A stretch of 64,000 nucleotides of DNA from Pedobacter sp. L105 (GTDB taxonomy: Bacteria > Bacteroidota > Bacteroidia > Sphingobacteriales > Sphingobacteriaceae). Positions within the stretch are counted from its first letter, which is position 1, and every line of letters starts with the position of its first letter. The translations under genes were made by a program, and so were the position numbers. Under the pieces are notes generated by a model, which saw only the letters and a program-made list of their open reading frames with translations, did no database searches and was not told the DNA's origin. The stretch is taken from assembly GCF_009765875.1 (NCBI RefSeq), contig NZ_LMUP01000014.1, positions 682,001 to 746,000 on the forward strand, written 5' to 3'. Shown piece after piece: positions 25,905 through 34,773 of this stretch.

Positions 25905-27293
25905 ATGAAATGCCTAATGTCGTATGCGCTGTTTACTTTCTTTTTTTTCATCATCAATCTGAACGATAGTTTTTGCCAGCAACCCAACGCTGGCAAGGTG
26001 AATAAAGATCAGTTTGATCTCGATAGACTTGATGAAAAGATCATACAATGGCAAAAGGAGCTGAATATTCCAAATGTTGCTATTGGTATCATCGAAAATA
26101 ATAAAGTGTTAAAAACTAAGGTGTTTGGAAATTTAAGCAATGGAAAGCCTGCACCGAAAAACATGATTTTTGAAGTTGCTTCGGTTACCAAGGTGGTGTT
26201 TTCTACATTGGTATTAAAGCTGGTACAGGATGGAAAATGGAATTTGGATGAGCCATTGGCCAATTATTTCGTCGATCCGGATGTTGCTTCCAGTCCGTAT
26301 GCTAAAACTATAACCACACGAAATGTTTTAAGTCAGCAATCTGGTTTTGATAATTGGAGATGGATGAATGCAAGTGGGAAATTAACTTTTAATTTTGAAC
26401 CGGGCACAAAATTCAACTACTCCGGAGAGGGTATGGACTATCTTAAATCTGCAATCGAAGACAAGTTTCACAAATCATTAGTTCAGTTGTCTGATTCCCT
26501 GTTATTTAAGCCCCTTCGTATGTATGATACCCATCATCAATGGGATGGAAAGGAGAATTTTGACAGATATAGCAGAATGTATGATGCTGACGGTAAAGAA
26601 ATCGTAAGAACAGATTATTCTCTTCGCGCCAGTGGAGCTGCTGATTTAACTACTACCATTGATGACCTTTCCAGGTTTGCTATAGAAGTTTTAAAAGGAG
26701 CACATCTCTCAGACAACTTATATCATGAAATGATAAAAACACAGGCAGAAATTAACCCAAACCTGCAGCAGGGTTTAGGTTGGCGTGTTATTAACGGCCT
26801 GCCAAATCATGAATATGCACTTCAGCATGGTGGAAATGATCCGGGAGTGGCTGCTATCATAGTGTTGTTGCCAAAATCTAAGCGTGGGATCATCGTATTG
26901 ACCAATGCGGATAATGGATTGATACTATGCAATGATATCGTTAGAGCTGCTTTACCCGAAGGGAAGGAAATTATCCACAAGGCCTATAAAAGTATCAAAA
27001 TGAATGAAATGCCTCCTGTGACTGAGCTGAGTGATACGCTCTTAAAAACATATATAGGTAATTATAAAAGGGGAGATGGAGCAGATGTAACAGTTACTTT
27101 GAAAGATCACGGACTGGCACTCAGAATGACCGGTATACCTGTCTTAAATCTATTACCGCAAACAGAAGACAAATTTTTCCTGATGGATTTTGATGTAAAA
27201 GTATTCTTTACAAAAAATGCAGATGGAACTGTAAACGCTGTAACTGTGCAGGATGGAGAAAATATGATGAAGTGTTTGAAAGTTACTCATTGA
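25905..27293 (+). CDS. Secreted serine hydrolase of the beta-lactamase/esterase family
   Basis: This is a 462-residue protein with a signal peptide ending near DSFC-Q. The class C beta-lactamase-related fold has VASVTKVVF (SxxK: nucleophile Ser and general-base Lys) at about residue 93. It has FNYSGEGMDYLKS as the YxN-equivalent, with Gly instead of Asn, and QHGGNDPGVAAI as the HxG box. The residues after about 370 form a DUF3471-like C-terminal domain (LKTYIGNYKRGDGADVTVTL). It is probably a periplasmic peptidase or esterase rather than an antibiotic-resistance enzyme. It is divergent from a Crp/Fnr regulator and upstream of a two-gene ABC system. Confidence 0.85.
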   Translation: MKCLMSYALFTFFFFIINLNDSFCQQPNAGKVNKDQFDLDRLDEKIIQWQKELNIPNVAIGIIENNKVLKTKVFGNLSNGKPAPKNMIFEVASVTKVVFSTLVLKLVQDGKWNLDEPLANYFVDPDVASSPYAKTITTRNVLSQQSGFDNWRWMNASGKLTFNFEPGTKFNYSGEGMDYLKSAIEDKFHKSLVQLSDSLLFKPLRMYDTHHQWDGKENFDRYSRMYDADGKEIVRTDYSLRASGAADLTTTIDDLSRFAIEVLKGAHLSDNLYHEMIKTQAEINPNLQQGLGWRVINGLPNHEYALQHGGNDPGVAAIIVLLPKSKRGIIVLTNADNGLILCNDIVRAALPEGKEIIHKAYKSIKMNEMPPVTELSDTLLKTYIGNYKRGDGADVTVTLKDHGLALRMTGIPVLNLLPQTEDKFFLMDFDVKVFFTKNADGTVNAVTVQDGENMMKCLKVTH

Positions 27294-27329
27294 TAATGCC
27301 TTAGTTTTTTATTGTAATCCTAATAAAAT

Positions 27330-27617
27330 ATGAAACGTATAGTACATGGTTTGTGGTTTTTTTATCAAAAACTCATTGTCCCTTCATTGGCTCTTGCTAT
27401 TTTTATATCATTTTTTACAATGAAGATTGTTGAATTACATGCCGGCATAGGAATTTCATTTATCTTCTTAGCCCCGGTGTTCCATTACGCTACCTACGAG
27501 GTTAAACATCCCAATGAATATTACTTCTATTATAATCTGGGATTGAGTAAAGCTGTTTTATGGGTGAACACAATCATTACCAGTATTGTTATCGGTTTTA
27601 TATTGATCATTATATGA
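27330..27617 (+). CDS. Small membrane partner of an ABC ATPase
   Basis: This is a 95-residue protein with three hydrophobic helices (residues about 17-33, 38-57, 72-95). A conserved segment, YEVKHPNEYYFYYNLGLSK, is seen in small Bacteroidota proteins coded with an ABC ATPase. Its TGA overlaps the ATG of the ATPase gene (ATGA, 4 nt), so the two are translationally coupled. It is probably the membrane subunit or an adaptor of a minimal transporter; the substrate is unknown. Confidence 0.7.
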   Translation: MKRIVHGLWFFYQKLIVPSLALAIFISFFTMKIVELHAGIGISFIFLAPVFHYATYEVKHPNEYYFYYNLGLSKAVLWVNTIITSIVIGFILIII

Positions 27618-28318
27618 GTGGTTTACATGCTGATAGCATTAGAAAACAGATCAATGACAGGCAGATCCTTAATGATGTTTTTATCTCTTGTCAGCCAGGG
27701 CAGATTGTTGGTTTATTGGGAAGAAATGGATCGGGAAAGTCTACATTGTTAAAGATTATCTTCGGGTCATTAGCTGCAAACTATAAATTTGTATCCGTTA
27801 ACGGCAGAAGGATGACTTCATTATTTGCTAATAGAGATCTGCTGCATTATCTGCCCCAGGATAATTGTCTGCCTGATCATATTAAGATAAAAAACATCAT
27901 CCGCTGTTTCTGTGATCAAAAAAATGCGGTCATATTAATGGACGAAGATTTGATAAAACCATTCCTGCAAAAGAGAATCAAAGAGTTATCTGGAGGTGAA
28001 AAACGCATTGTAGAAATCTTATTGATGGTTCATTCTGAGGCGCAATACCTGTTATTTGACGAGCCATTTAATGGAGTTTCGCCACTGACGGCTGAAATTC
28101 TAAAAGATATTATCAAAAAACATTCAAAGGATAAAGGTTTTATCATCACTGATCATGATTATAAAAATGTACTGGATATTTCATCAACGGTGGTTTTGTT
28201 GGATAATGGTAATACCAGGGTGATCAAAGAATTTGAAGAACTGATCTTATTTGGGTATTTACCGGCAGGAGTGGATAAGAGCGTTTTTCCAATTGAACCC
28301 CTGACCAAACAAAATTGA
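27614..28318 (+). CDS. ABC-type ATPase subunit
   Basis: The start is set at the ATG at 27614 (MSGLHADSIRKQINDRQIL), which overlaps the previous stop by 4 nt. This gives 234 residues. Walker A is GLLGRNGSGKSTLLK, the signature is LSGGEKRIVEILL, Walker B is YLLFDEPFNGVSP and the switch His is in IITDHDYKN. All are intact. The Q-loop region is short (YLPQDN). With the small membrane protein upstream it forms a two-gene ABC unit. The gene is followed by a truncated SDR gene. Confidence 0.88.
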   Translation: MSGLHADSIRKQINDRQILNDVFISCQPGQIVGLLGRNGSGKSTLLKIIFGSLAANYKFVSVNGRRMTSLFANRDLLHYLPQDNCLPDHIKIKNIIRCFCDQKNAVILMDEDLIKPFLQKRIKELSGGEKRIVEILLMVHSEAQYLLFDEPFNGVSPLTAEILKDIIKKHSKDKGFIITDHDYKNVLDISSTVVLLDNGNTRVIKEFEELILFGYLPAGVDKSVFPIEPLTKQN

Positions 28319-28383
28319 CCTGCTGGCCAAAGTTATTCTGTCTATCGAAATCTACCTTTACACTATATTCAAGATCATAAAAA

Positions 28384-28461
28384 ATGGAAAAAGTGGTATT
28401 AATCACAGGTGCATCTGCTGGAATAGGTAAAGCGACTGCTATTTACCTGGCACAAATCTGA
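28384..28461 (+). pseudogene. N-terminal stub of a short-chain dehydrogenase
   Basis: MEKVVLITGASAGIGKATAI is a textbook SDR start with the NAD(P)-binding GASAGIG motif. The frame stops after 25 codons at 28459-28461. The sequence up to the HxlR gene at 28649 contains nothing I can recognise as SDR. The gene is therefore truncated. It may once have been the target of the neighbouring HxlR regulator. Confidence 0.7.
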
Positions 28462-28648
28462 ACGTTCGTTATGGCTAATTCTGGCGGGAACGATGGAAGC
28501 ATCCACAGAGAATGGTGTGGAAATTTTTGAGAAAGAGTCATTGTTTTTATCAAAAAGAACTCAAATCACAAAAGCATTAAAAAAGCCTGATGGAGAAAAA
28601 CCATTTATGGCCATCACCCGAGACACACCAAAAAGCATTAACCTCTGG

Positions 28649-29026
28649 CTACTTTTTGGTCATTTCCTTAATGACTTTTTCTCTGTGTTGTATTCCCCAG
28701 GCAGAAATTTGGTCGACAATAGGTTTTAGTGTCTGCGCGTATGGGGTCAGTTCATATTCAACGGTGATAGGTTTTGTGACCATTACAGTCCTTGTGATCA
28801 ATCCATTGAGCTCCAGTTCCTGTAATTCTTTGGAAAGCATTTTAGATCCGATACCTTCCACCATTCGCTGAAGATCCATATATCGCTTTTTACCTAAAGT
28901 GAGACAGCCGATAATCATAAATTTCCATTTCCCGCCCAGGATGTCTATGGTGTCATTAATTCCTCTTAAATGTACCTTGCAGTCAACGGGTACTTTTTCA
29001 TCTATTGTCCTATTTTTCATGATCAA
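28649..29026 (-). CDS. HxlR-family transcriptional regulator
   Basis: This is a 125-residue winged-helix protein (MIMKNRTIDEK; a start at the second Met, 29020, is equally possible). It has DTIDILGGKWKFMIIGCLTL, RYMDLQRMVEGIGSKMLSKELQEL and YELTPYAQTL, the standard HxlR/YodB layout. A single N-terminal Cys (VPVDCKVH) sits where redox-sensing members such as YodB and HypR carry theirs. It is divergent from an alpha/beta hydrolase and has palindromes in front of its start, so it probably represses that gene in response to a reactive compound. Confidence 0.85.
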   Translation of the reverse strand: MIMKNRTIDEKVPVDCKVHLRGINDTIDILGGKWKFMIIGCLTLGKKRYMDLQRMVEGIGSKMLSKELQELELNGLITRTVMVTKPITVEYELTPYAQTLKPIVDQISAWGIQHREKVIKEMTKK

Positions 29027-29046
29027 ATGTATGCACTTTCTTCGAA

Positions 29047-29068
29047 GGAAGTACTTCCCTCAAGGGAA
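29047..29068. promoter_or_regulatory. Overlapping palindromes in the HxlR/hydrolase divergent region
   Basis: GGAAGTACTTCC (29047-29058) is a perfect 12-bp palindrome. It overlaps TTCCCT-CA-AGGGAA (29055-29068). Both lie 20-40 bp upstream of the HxlR start and are good candidates for the regulator's own operator. Confidence 0.5.
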
Positions 29069-29162
29069 CCCATGACAGTTGTAACTATTGCATCAGGTAG
29101 TTTTGTAATCATAAAATTTAACCAATAGCAATATTATTTTTCAACCTAATCATTCGTCAAAA

Positions 29163-30101
29163 ATGAGTTTATCCAGTCGTCATAAAAATTATATAGGTGC
29201 GCCAGCTCCTGTTATCTCAGTAAGTCCTGTAATCCTATCAGCGCCGGGACGTGGCGACGATTTGCAAGTGCGGGTTTCTGCGCCTATCACAGGGAACCAA
29301 CTCCCGGTAATTGTCTTTGCGCACGGTTTCGGTTCTTCATTAAACGGATATGCTCCGCTGGTGGATTTCTGGGCCGCAAATGGCTTTGTGGTGATACAGC
29401 CTACCTTTCTGGATTCAAGAACCTTGGATCTTAGTCCGGAAGATCCAAGGCAACCGCTGATCTGGAAGTTTCGTGTGGAGGATATGAAGCGTATCCTCGA
29501 TCACCTTGATTTCATTTTAAGTTCTGTTCCCGGACTTAAGGAACGTGTAGACCAAAGCCGCATTGTCGCCGCCGGGCATTCATTTGGCGCTCAAACTACA
29601 GGATTGCTTTTAGGAAGTAAAATGATTGGTCCCAATGGCGACCAGGATGAAGATCTATCTGATCCACGGATCAAAGCTGGTGTACTGTTATGCGCAGGTG
29701 GCCTGGGAGGGGAAGACCTAAGTCCATTCGCAAAGGAGCATCTGCCGTATTTGAATCAGAGCTATAGCTCGATGACTACACCAGCACTTGTTGTTGCTGG
29801 CGATCAGGATTATTCTCCGCTTACCCTTCGCGGGCCAGATTGGTTTGCTGATGCCTATACCCATAGTCCGGGAGCCAATTGGCTGGTTACTCTATTTGGA
29901 GCAGGACATATGCTCGGCGGCATTTCCGGATATTTGGTGACTGACACTACGGATGAGAATCCTGAGCGGGTGACAGCAGTACAGCATCTTACCTGGGCTT
30001 ACCTTCGGACTGCACTCTATCCTGAAGATCCAGCCTGGAATGCAGCGCGCACTGAGTTGACGAATCATCCGGAACCACTAGGTAAGGTTGACGGCAAGTA
30101 A
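29163..30101 (+). CDS. Alpha/beta hydrolase, chlorophyllase/PAF-acetylhydrolase-like
   Basis: This is a 312-residue cytosolic protein without signal peptide. Its fold marks are VIVFAHGFGSSLNGYAPLVD (oxyanion HGF), RIVAAGHSFGAQTTGLLL (nucleophile Ser in GHSFG), VVAGDQDYSP (acid Asp) and LFGAGHMLGG (His). This layout matches the dienelactone hydrolase-like/chlorophyllase group. The substrate is unknown, probably an ester. It is divergent from the HxlR gene, which probably controls it. The GC content and codon use appear higher than in the RHS island. Confidence 0.82.
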   Translation: MSLSSRHKNYIGAPAPVISVSPVILSAPGRGDDLQVRVSAPITGNQLPVIVFAHGFGSSLNGYAPLVDFWAANGFVVIQPTFLDSRTLDLSPEDPRQPLIWKFRVEDMKRILDHLDFILSSVPGLKERVDQSRIVAAGHSFGAQTTGLLLGSKMIGPNGDQDEDLSDPRIKAGVLLCAGGLGGEDLSPFAKEHLPYLNQSYSSMTTPALVVAGDQDYSPLTLRGPDWFADAYTHSPGANWLVTLFGAGHMLGGISGYLVTDTTDENPERVTAVQHLTWAYLRTALYPEDPAWNAARTELTNHPEPLGKVDGK

Positions 30102-30135
30102 ATTTTTGCAATAGTGGCGCAGATTTGTGGTAGTC

Positions 30136-31785
30136 CTAATCCGGTAACCTGTTAAAATAGTAGTTGAATGTATCAATGACTATATTTTCTTTGGAAATTC
30201 CGCTGACAGGTAAAGGCATAAATTGAGTGAGAGGAAAGATGAATTGTTGTTTCCCATTTGGAGTGGTAATCAATAGCGGCATATCGAAATATTTGTCGCT
30301 TGCAATCCATCGGCTATTTAATTTTCCATCTATCTCTTTCAACTCTAAAGTTGGTATATCCTTATAAAGCAGATATTGATCAAATATTGGTTTAACATTT
30401 TTACCAGATTTTTCATTGATATAGTCAACAACCTGATCGTAAGTAACTGTGCGATGGTAAAAAGTCTGATTTAACCCACGTAAGATACTGCGCCACTTTT
30501 CATCATCATTTATAATCATCCTGATCATATTTAATAATACTGAGCCTTTACTATACATATCCCCTGATCCCATTTGGTTCACATTATGGGCAGCAACAAT
30601 CGGTGCATCGTTAGAAATTCCAGAGCGCCCTTTATAGATATATTCCTGACCTGCTTTTCTTCCATATTGTTTTTCAACAAATAATGATTGGGCATAACTA
30701 GCAAACGCCTCATGTATCCATAAATCGGCAAGGTCTTTCGCGGTTATACTATTACCAAACCATTCGTGGGCACTTTCATGGACAATGACAAAATCCCACT
30801 TTGTTCCTCCGTTAACTCCGATCAGTTCATTTTTAGGACCGCCGATCAAATAACCGCCATAGCTAATGGCACTTTGATGTTCCATAGCAGGATAGGGGGT
30901 TTCAACTAGTTTATAGCCATCTTTATAAAAAGGATATGGGCCAAACCAGTATTCATACGCAGCTAACATCGGTTTTACATTTTTGGCGAAATCTATTTTT
31001 GCCCTTGATAAATTGTACGGCAACACCCAGTAATCTAAAGTTAGATTTCCACTTTCGCCTCTATATTGATCTTCAAAATGAGTGTACTTACCGATATCAA
31101 CCGCAACGTTATAATTATTGATTGCACTATTGACAAACCAGTCATACCTTGAATAACCATTTTTAAGATCTGTAACTTTGCGCAAGCGGCCATTTGACAC
31201 TTCTTTCAAGTCATTGGGTACGCTGATACTGATCAGCATACTATCAACCTCATCCGAAAGGTGATCCTTATTTGGCCACCAGATGCTGGCACCTTTGCTT
31301 TCGCATGCTGTAGCTACAAAAGGATTGCCCAAAGAGTCTTTTGCAAAGACAACACCACTTTCCATTGGCGCTTTTTTAGCTTCTATTGGATGACCGGAGT
31401 AAAATACCGTAAATTCATCTTTAATTCCTTTTCTGATTGTGTCAGGGAATGTGATAAACACAGCGTTGTACTCACGGGAATAGGGCAATTCGTTACCATG
31501 ATAAATGACCTTTTCAATTTTTAAATTGTCATACAGATCAAATTGTAATTTTCTAAAATCACTTACGGCGGTAAATTTAAATTTATTGCTCCCGCTGATA
31601 AACCTTTTGTCAATATCGAATTTCACATCAAGATGATAGAAATTAATATCATAACAACTTCTCAAAGGTGTTAAACTGCCCCTTAATGTATCTGCATGGG
31701 TATAAGCGTTTTTTTGAACGAATAATTGTGCTTTCGCTGTATAAGATAAAATAAAAGTTAGCAGAAGGATTAAGGGTGTTTTCAT
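30136..31785 (-). CDS. M1-family zinc metallopeptidase
   Basis: This is a 549-residue secreted protein (signal peptide ending near TAKA-Q). The N-terminal beta domain (HLDVKFDIDKRFISGSNKF) is typical of M1 aminopeptidases. The catalytic domain has the exopeptidase motif variant AMEHQSAISYGGYLIG, the zinc site FVIVHESAHEWFGN (HExxH) and the third ligand in DLWIHEAFASYAQ. It ends shortly after the thermolysin-like and helical region, so it lacks the long C-terminal domain of PepN. It probably releases N-terminal residues from peptides in the periplasm. Confidence 0.9.
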   Translation of the reverse strand: MKTPLILLLTFILSYTAKAQLFVQKNAYTHADTLRGSLTPLRSCYDINFYHLDVKFDIDKRFISGSNKFKFTAVSDFRKLQFDLYDNLKIEKVIYHGNELPYSREYNAVFITFPDTIRKGIKDEFTVFYSGHPIEAKKAPMESGVVFAKDSLGNPFVATACESKGASIWWPNKDHLSDEVDSMLISISVPNDLKEVSNGRLRKVTDLKNGYSRYDWFVNSAINNYNVAVDIGKYTHFEDQYRGESGNLTLDYWVLPYNLSRAKIDFAKNVKPMLAAYEYWFGPYPFYKDGYKLVETPYPAMEHQSAISYGGYLIGGPKNELIGVNGGTKWDFVIVHESAHEWFGNSITAKDLADLWIHEAFASYAQSLFVEKQYGRKAGQEYIYKGRSGISNDAPIVAAHNVNQMGSGDMYSKGSVLLNMIRMIINDDEKWRSILRGLNQTFYHRTVTYDQVVDYINEKSGKNVKPIFDQYLLYKDIPTLELKEIDGKLNSRWIASDKYFDMPLLITTPNGKQQFIFPLTQFMPLPVSGISKENIVIDTFNYYFNRLPD

Positions 31786-31985
31786 AATTAATAAAATTAA
31801 AAGCCAGTATTGATACTTTAAAAGTTCTATCCCATTTTTCGGTAATGTTTTCCAGTTTAAGGGAACTCAGGACATCAATCATTGGAAATTGAAACACGCT
31901 AACCCCGGGTGCCTGTTATGCAGCCTTTGAATAGAATCTTCTCCGTTTATAGGTTCCATTATTAACGAAGAATTGGGGATTAAAA

Positions 31986-33374
31986 TCAATTAGAGGGGCT
32001 TTTTAGTTGTTGCAACTTCTGCATGCGGGCATTCACGTCTTCAATTTTTATTCCGAAATATTCAAGGTCAGACCCGTTAAAATTTTCAATAACTTCTTTT
32101 AAATATCTTATGCTTGACGTGATTAGTGAGTTATCTTTTTCAGATAGCTTTGCAGCTTGATAGATAAGCGCATAGTTGCCTGTTAATTGATAACCTTCTT
32201 CCAGTGTTGCAAATGATTTTTTATAGTCTTCATCATCCGAGTAAAGCTTAGCTAACCAGGAATATCCATTAAATGCTGATTTAGGAGTTTTGTTTTTTAC
32301 ACAAATTGCTATGCTTTTACGGTAATATTTCTCAGCCATATTTTTATCCTTAATTGTATCCATATAGATATAACCTAGATTAAAAACATCTAAAGGATCA
32401 TTCAGAATTCCTTTTTCTGTAGAAATCAGGTAATTTATGAATTCCTTGTTTTTGTATTGAGAACCCAGTGCATATAATTCGTAATCATAAGTTCTTAGGT
32501 TAACATTCTTCATTTTATATATTGATTTTACAACTGATATTTCATTTTGATAAGAACGAATGAGGTCAGCAGAGTCCAAATGGGAAATAGTAAAATATTT
32601 ATGAAATAGAAATTTTAGTGCTTTAGGCAAGCCGTCGTCTACAATTGAATTATGGTCAGCTGATTCCTCAATTTGGCTTTCAGAAAAGACATTATTCAGC
32701 CGGCTAACTTTATTTGAGATTATTTTATTGAAATTCCTCCTTCTTTCTACATCCTTCGATCCGGTTATTACAAAAAAGAATTTGTTTTTATAATCATAGC
32801 TTATTGTATCAAGTTCAAATTTTTCCTGGAATTCGTTTAATGATTCAGGAGAAAACAGAATATATCCATCAAACATATCCGGGTAATGGGCAAATAGTAA
32901 ATTAGCATAACTGGCAAAATAGGAGTGTCCCATATAAGCCCTAAAATCTGAGGTCGAAAACGTTTTTTTAATGAATGGGAAAATTTCATTTTTTAGTGTG
33001 GATAGATATCTTTCCCCTTTACCTTCTAATCCTTCACGGAAATAACTGAAATCAATGATCTCAGAGATACTTTTAGTATTGCTGGAGCCGGTGAATTCTA
33101 CAACAATTGATTTTGGAAATTTGTACTTCTTTTTGTTCAATTCTGCAGCGACATTCATACCATAATTGCTCAACGCGCCGTAATTATGGAGATATATTAC
33201 AGGATATTCTTCAATACCCTTTTCATAACCATATGGTAACCATACATTGAATAATAAAGTATCATTGAGCGCTTTACAATAAACCGCTTTCTTAACAATG
33301 GATTGACTAAAAGCTGAATTGCTGAAGAAATAAAAAAATAGCGCAAGGACTAATTTGATTTTATTTTGATTCAT
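31986..33374 (-). CDS. Secreted esterase-fold hydrolase with C-terminal TPR-like region
   Basis: This is a 462-residue protein with a signal peptide (LVLALFFYFFSNSAFS-Q). The N-terminal part (residues about 25-270) is an esterase D/enterochelin esterase-like fold: EYPVIYLHNYG, a nucleophile in AYMGHSYFASYANLLF, an acid Asp near FFVITGSKDVE, and His in SADHNSIVDDG. The C-terminal 160 residues are helical repeats resembling TPR (DPLDVFNLGYIYMDTIKDKN, KKSFATLEEGYQLTGNYALI). This combination is common in Bacteroidota. The substrate is unknown. It points away from the GlxA-type regulator gene. Confidence 0.75.
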   Translation of the reverse strand: MNQNKIKLVLALFFYFFSNSAFSQSIVKKAVYCKALNDTLLFNVWLPYGYEKGIEEYPVIYLHNYGALSNYGMNVAAELNKKKYKFPKSIVVEFTGSSNTKSISEIIDFSYFREGLEGKGERYLSTLKNEIFPFIKKTFSTSDFRAYMGHSYFASYANLLFAHYPDMFDGYILFSPESLNEFQEKFELDTISYDYKNKFFFVITGSKDVERRRNFNKIISNKVSRLNNVFSESQIEESADHNSIVDDGLPKALKFLFHKYFTISHLDSADLIRSYQNEISVVKSIYKMKNVNLRTYDYELYALGSQYKNKEFINYLISTEKGILNDPLDVFNLGYIYMDTIKDKNMAEKYYRKSIAICVKNKTPKSAFNGYSWLAKLYSDDEDYKKSFATLEEGYQLTGNYALIYQAAKLSEKDNSLITSSIRYLKEVIENFNGSDLEYFGIKIEDVNARMQKLQQLKSPSN

Positions 33375-33662
33375 ATGATCATATTACATTTAAGTAGTTA
33401 TTCCGTAATGTTTTACTGCCTCTGAATATAGCTGCATGAGTATAGTTTTATTAAGGTTCTTTTCAGAACTAGTGAAATTACAAATTATTCGTTAATTTTT
33501 TATACTTTAAAAGTTTCATTTGATTTTCTTCAGAAATATTTCTACTTATTTTTGTTTTAATGTGCGCCATTTTTTATTTAATATCTTCCAATTTTAAGAC
33601 TACCGAAAACAGAAATAGAATAACTAATCCTTCTTTTGGCCTAAATTGTATAAAATATGTCC
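33375..33662. other. AT-rich divergent intergenic region
   Basis: About 290 bp between the esterase (minus) and the promoter of the GlxA-type gene. It is AT-rich and without an open frame of note; I see no further structure beyond scattered T-runs. Confidence 0.5.
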
Positions 33663-33693
33663 TTTGAGACAAGTAACTTAGGTTATAAATTTG
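33663..33693 (+). promoter_or_regulatory. Consensus Bacteroidota promoter for the GlxA-type gene
   Basis: TTTG at 33663-33666 and TAAATTTG at 33686-33693 are separated by exactly 19 nt, a perfect match to the TTTG-N19-TAnnTTTG consensus. The expected transcription start falls at or next to the ATG at 33698, which implies a leaderless message or a later start codon. Confidence 0.75.
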
Positions 33694-33697
33694 TGTT

Positions 33698-34768
33698 ATG
33701 AACGATGATAAAGGTACAAGCGCCAATAATCAGCATCGAAAACTAGTGGTCATCGTGGCCATGACGGGGAACATGTTACTTGATTTTGCCGGGCCGGCGG
33801 ATGTTTTTACGAATGCCGACAAGTGTTTAAAGGCTTCCGGTTCACAGCTCGGTTATGATGTTCTGATCGCATCTCCAACGATGAATAAAAAAGTGGCCAC
33901 CGCTACCGGAATGGATATTGTGTGCCAATATAGCGTAAGAGAAATTACAACGCCAATTGATACGGTGATCGTGGCCGGTAACGATTTTCAACCATCACAA
34001 AAATCAGAATACGCAGATTTTTGTAATTGGTTATCCTGTATCAATGATGCGCATACCCGCCGCATTGGTTCCGTTTGCGGAGGCGCCTTTGCTTTAGCCG
34101 AGGCAGGGTTGTTAAATGGAAAAAAAGCAACCACACATTGGCAATTGAGTGAAAGATTAAAAAAGGAATATCCGCTTGTGGAAGTGAACAGCAATGCATT
34201 TTACTCCACGGATGGGAATATTTATACTTCAGGAGGTGTGTCATCCGGGATTGACCTTTCCCTCGCTTTGGTAGAAGAAGACCATGGAAAAGACATCGCC
34301 ATTCAGGTTGCCCGCAAGTTGATTTTTTATTTATCGCGACCAGGTTTTCAGGTTCAATTTGCTAACCTGCTGCCGGTTTATGAAAGTTCAACTATTGCCG
34401 GGAAATTGGGTGCTTGGTTTAGCGAAAACCTTCACGAGGCACTGGATGTTATCCGGATTGCCGACCATCTGAATATGAGTCCCAGGAATTTTACCCGTGT
34501 TTTCCATCAGCAAACGGGTTTGCCCCCTGCCAAATTTATAGAAAAACTAAGGGTGGAGACGGCCCGGAAATATCTGGAAGATACCGACCTGTCATTGGAA
34601 AATATTGCTGAAAAATGTGGCTTGGGAGGGCTGGTTTCCATGAGGCGGACTTTCCTGAGACATTTATTGACTACGCCTTCGGATTATCGGCGGGCATTTA
34701 GGACATCACTCAAAATACCTGGAATTAACGACGTTATTTTACCCAGTTTACATCACCACTTAACATAA
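33698..34768 (+). CDS. GlxA-family regulator (DJ-1/PfpI plus AraC HTH)
   Basis: This is a 356-residue protein. Residues about 15-200 form a class-I glutamine amidotransferase-like DJ-1/PfpI domain (AMTGNMLLDFAGPADVF, a nucleophile-elbow Cys in GSVCGGAFALAEAGLL, and ATTHWQLSERL). Residues about 245-345 are an AraC-type double HTH (IRIADHLNMSPRNFTRVFHQ, LENIAEKCGLGGLVSMRRTF). The first 16 residues are an unstructured extension. If the transcript is leaderless, the ATG at 33698 is the start. The GAPDH gene begins 5 bp after its stop, so the two are one operon and the regulator may act on carbonyl or sugar-phosphate metabolism. Confidence 0.88.
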   Translation: MNDDKGTSANNQHRKLVVIVAMTGNMLLDFAGPADVFTNADKCLKASGSQLGYDVLIASPTMNKKVATATGMDIVCQYSVREITTPIDTVIVAGNDFQPSQKSEYADFCNWLSCINDAHTRRIGSVCGGAFALAEAGLLNGKKATTHWQLSERLKKEYPLVEVNSNAFYSTDGNIYTSGGVSSGIDLSLALVEEDHGKDIAIQVARKLIFYLSRPGFQVQFANLLPVYESSTIAGKLGAWFSENLHEALDVIRIADHLNMSPRNFTRVFHQQTGLPPAKFIEKLRVETARKYLEDTDLSLENIAEKCGLGGLVSMRRTFLRHLLTTPSDYRRAFRTSLKIPGINDVILPSLHHHLT

Positions 34769-34773
34769 ATATA

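Noticed and set aside
25784..25969. 61-residue frame between the Crp/Fnr gene and the serine hydrolase
   Set aside because: It lies in the divergent promoter region, overlaps the hydrolase start and shows no protein-like pattern.
27560..28318. A longer ABC ATPase starting at 27560
   Set aside because: The extra 18 codons lie inside the upstream membrane gene. The ATG at 27614, which overlaps its stop by 4 nt, is the natural start.
28493..28729. 78-residue frame between the SDR stub and the HxlR gene
   Set aside because: It runs into the antisense of the HxlR gene, and its codons there mirror the regulator. No family is recognised.
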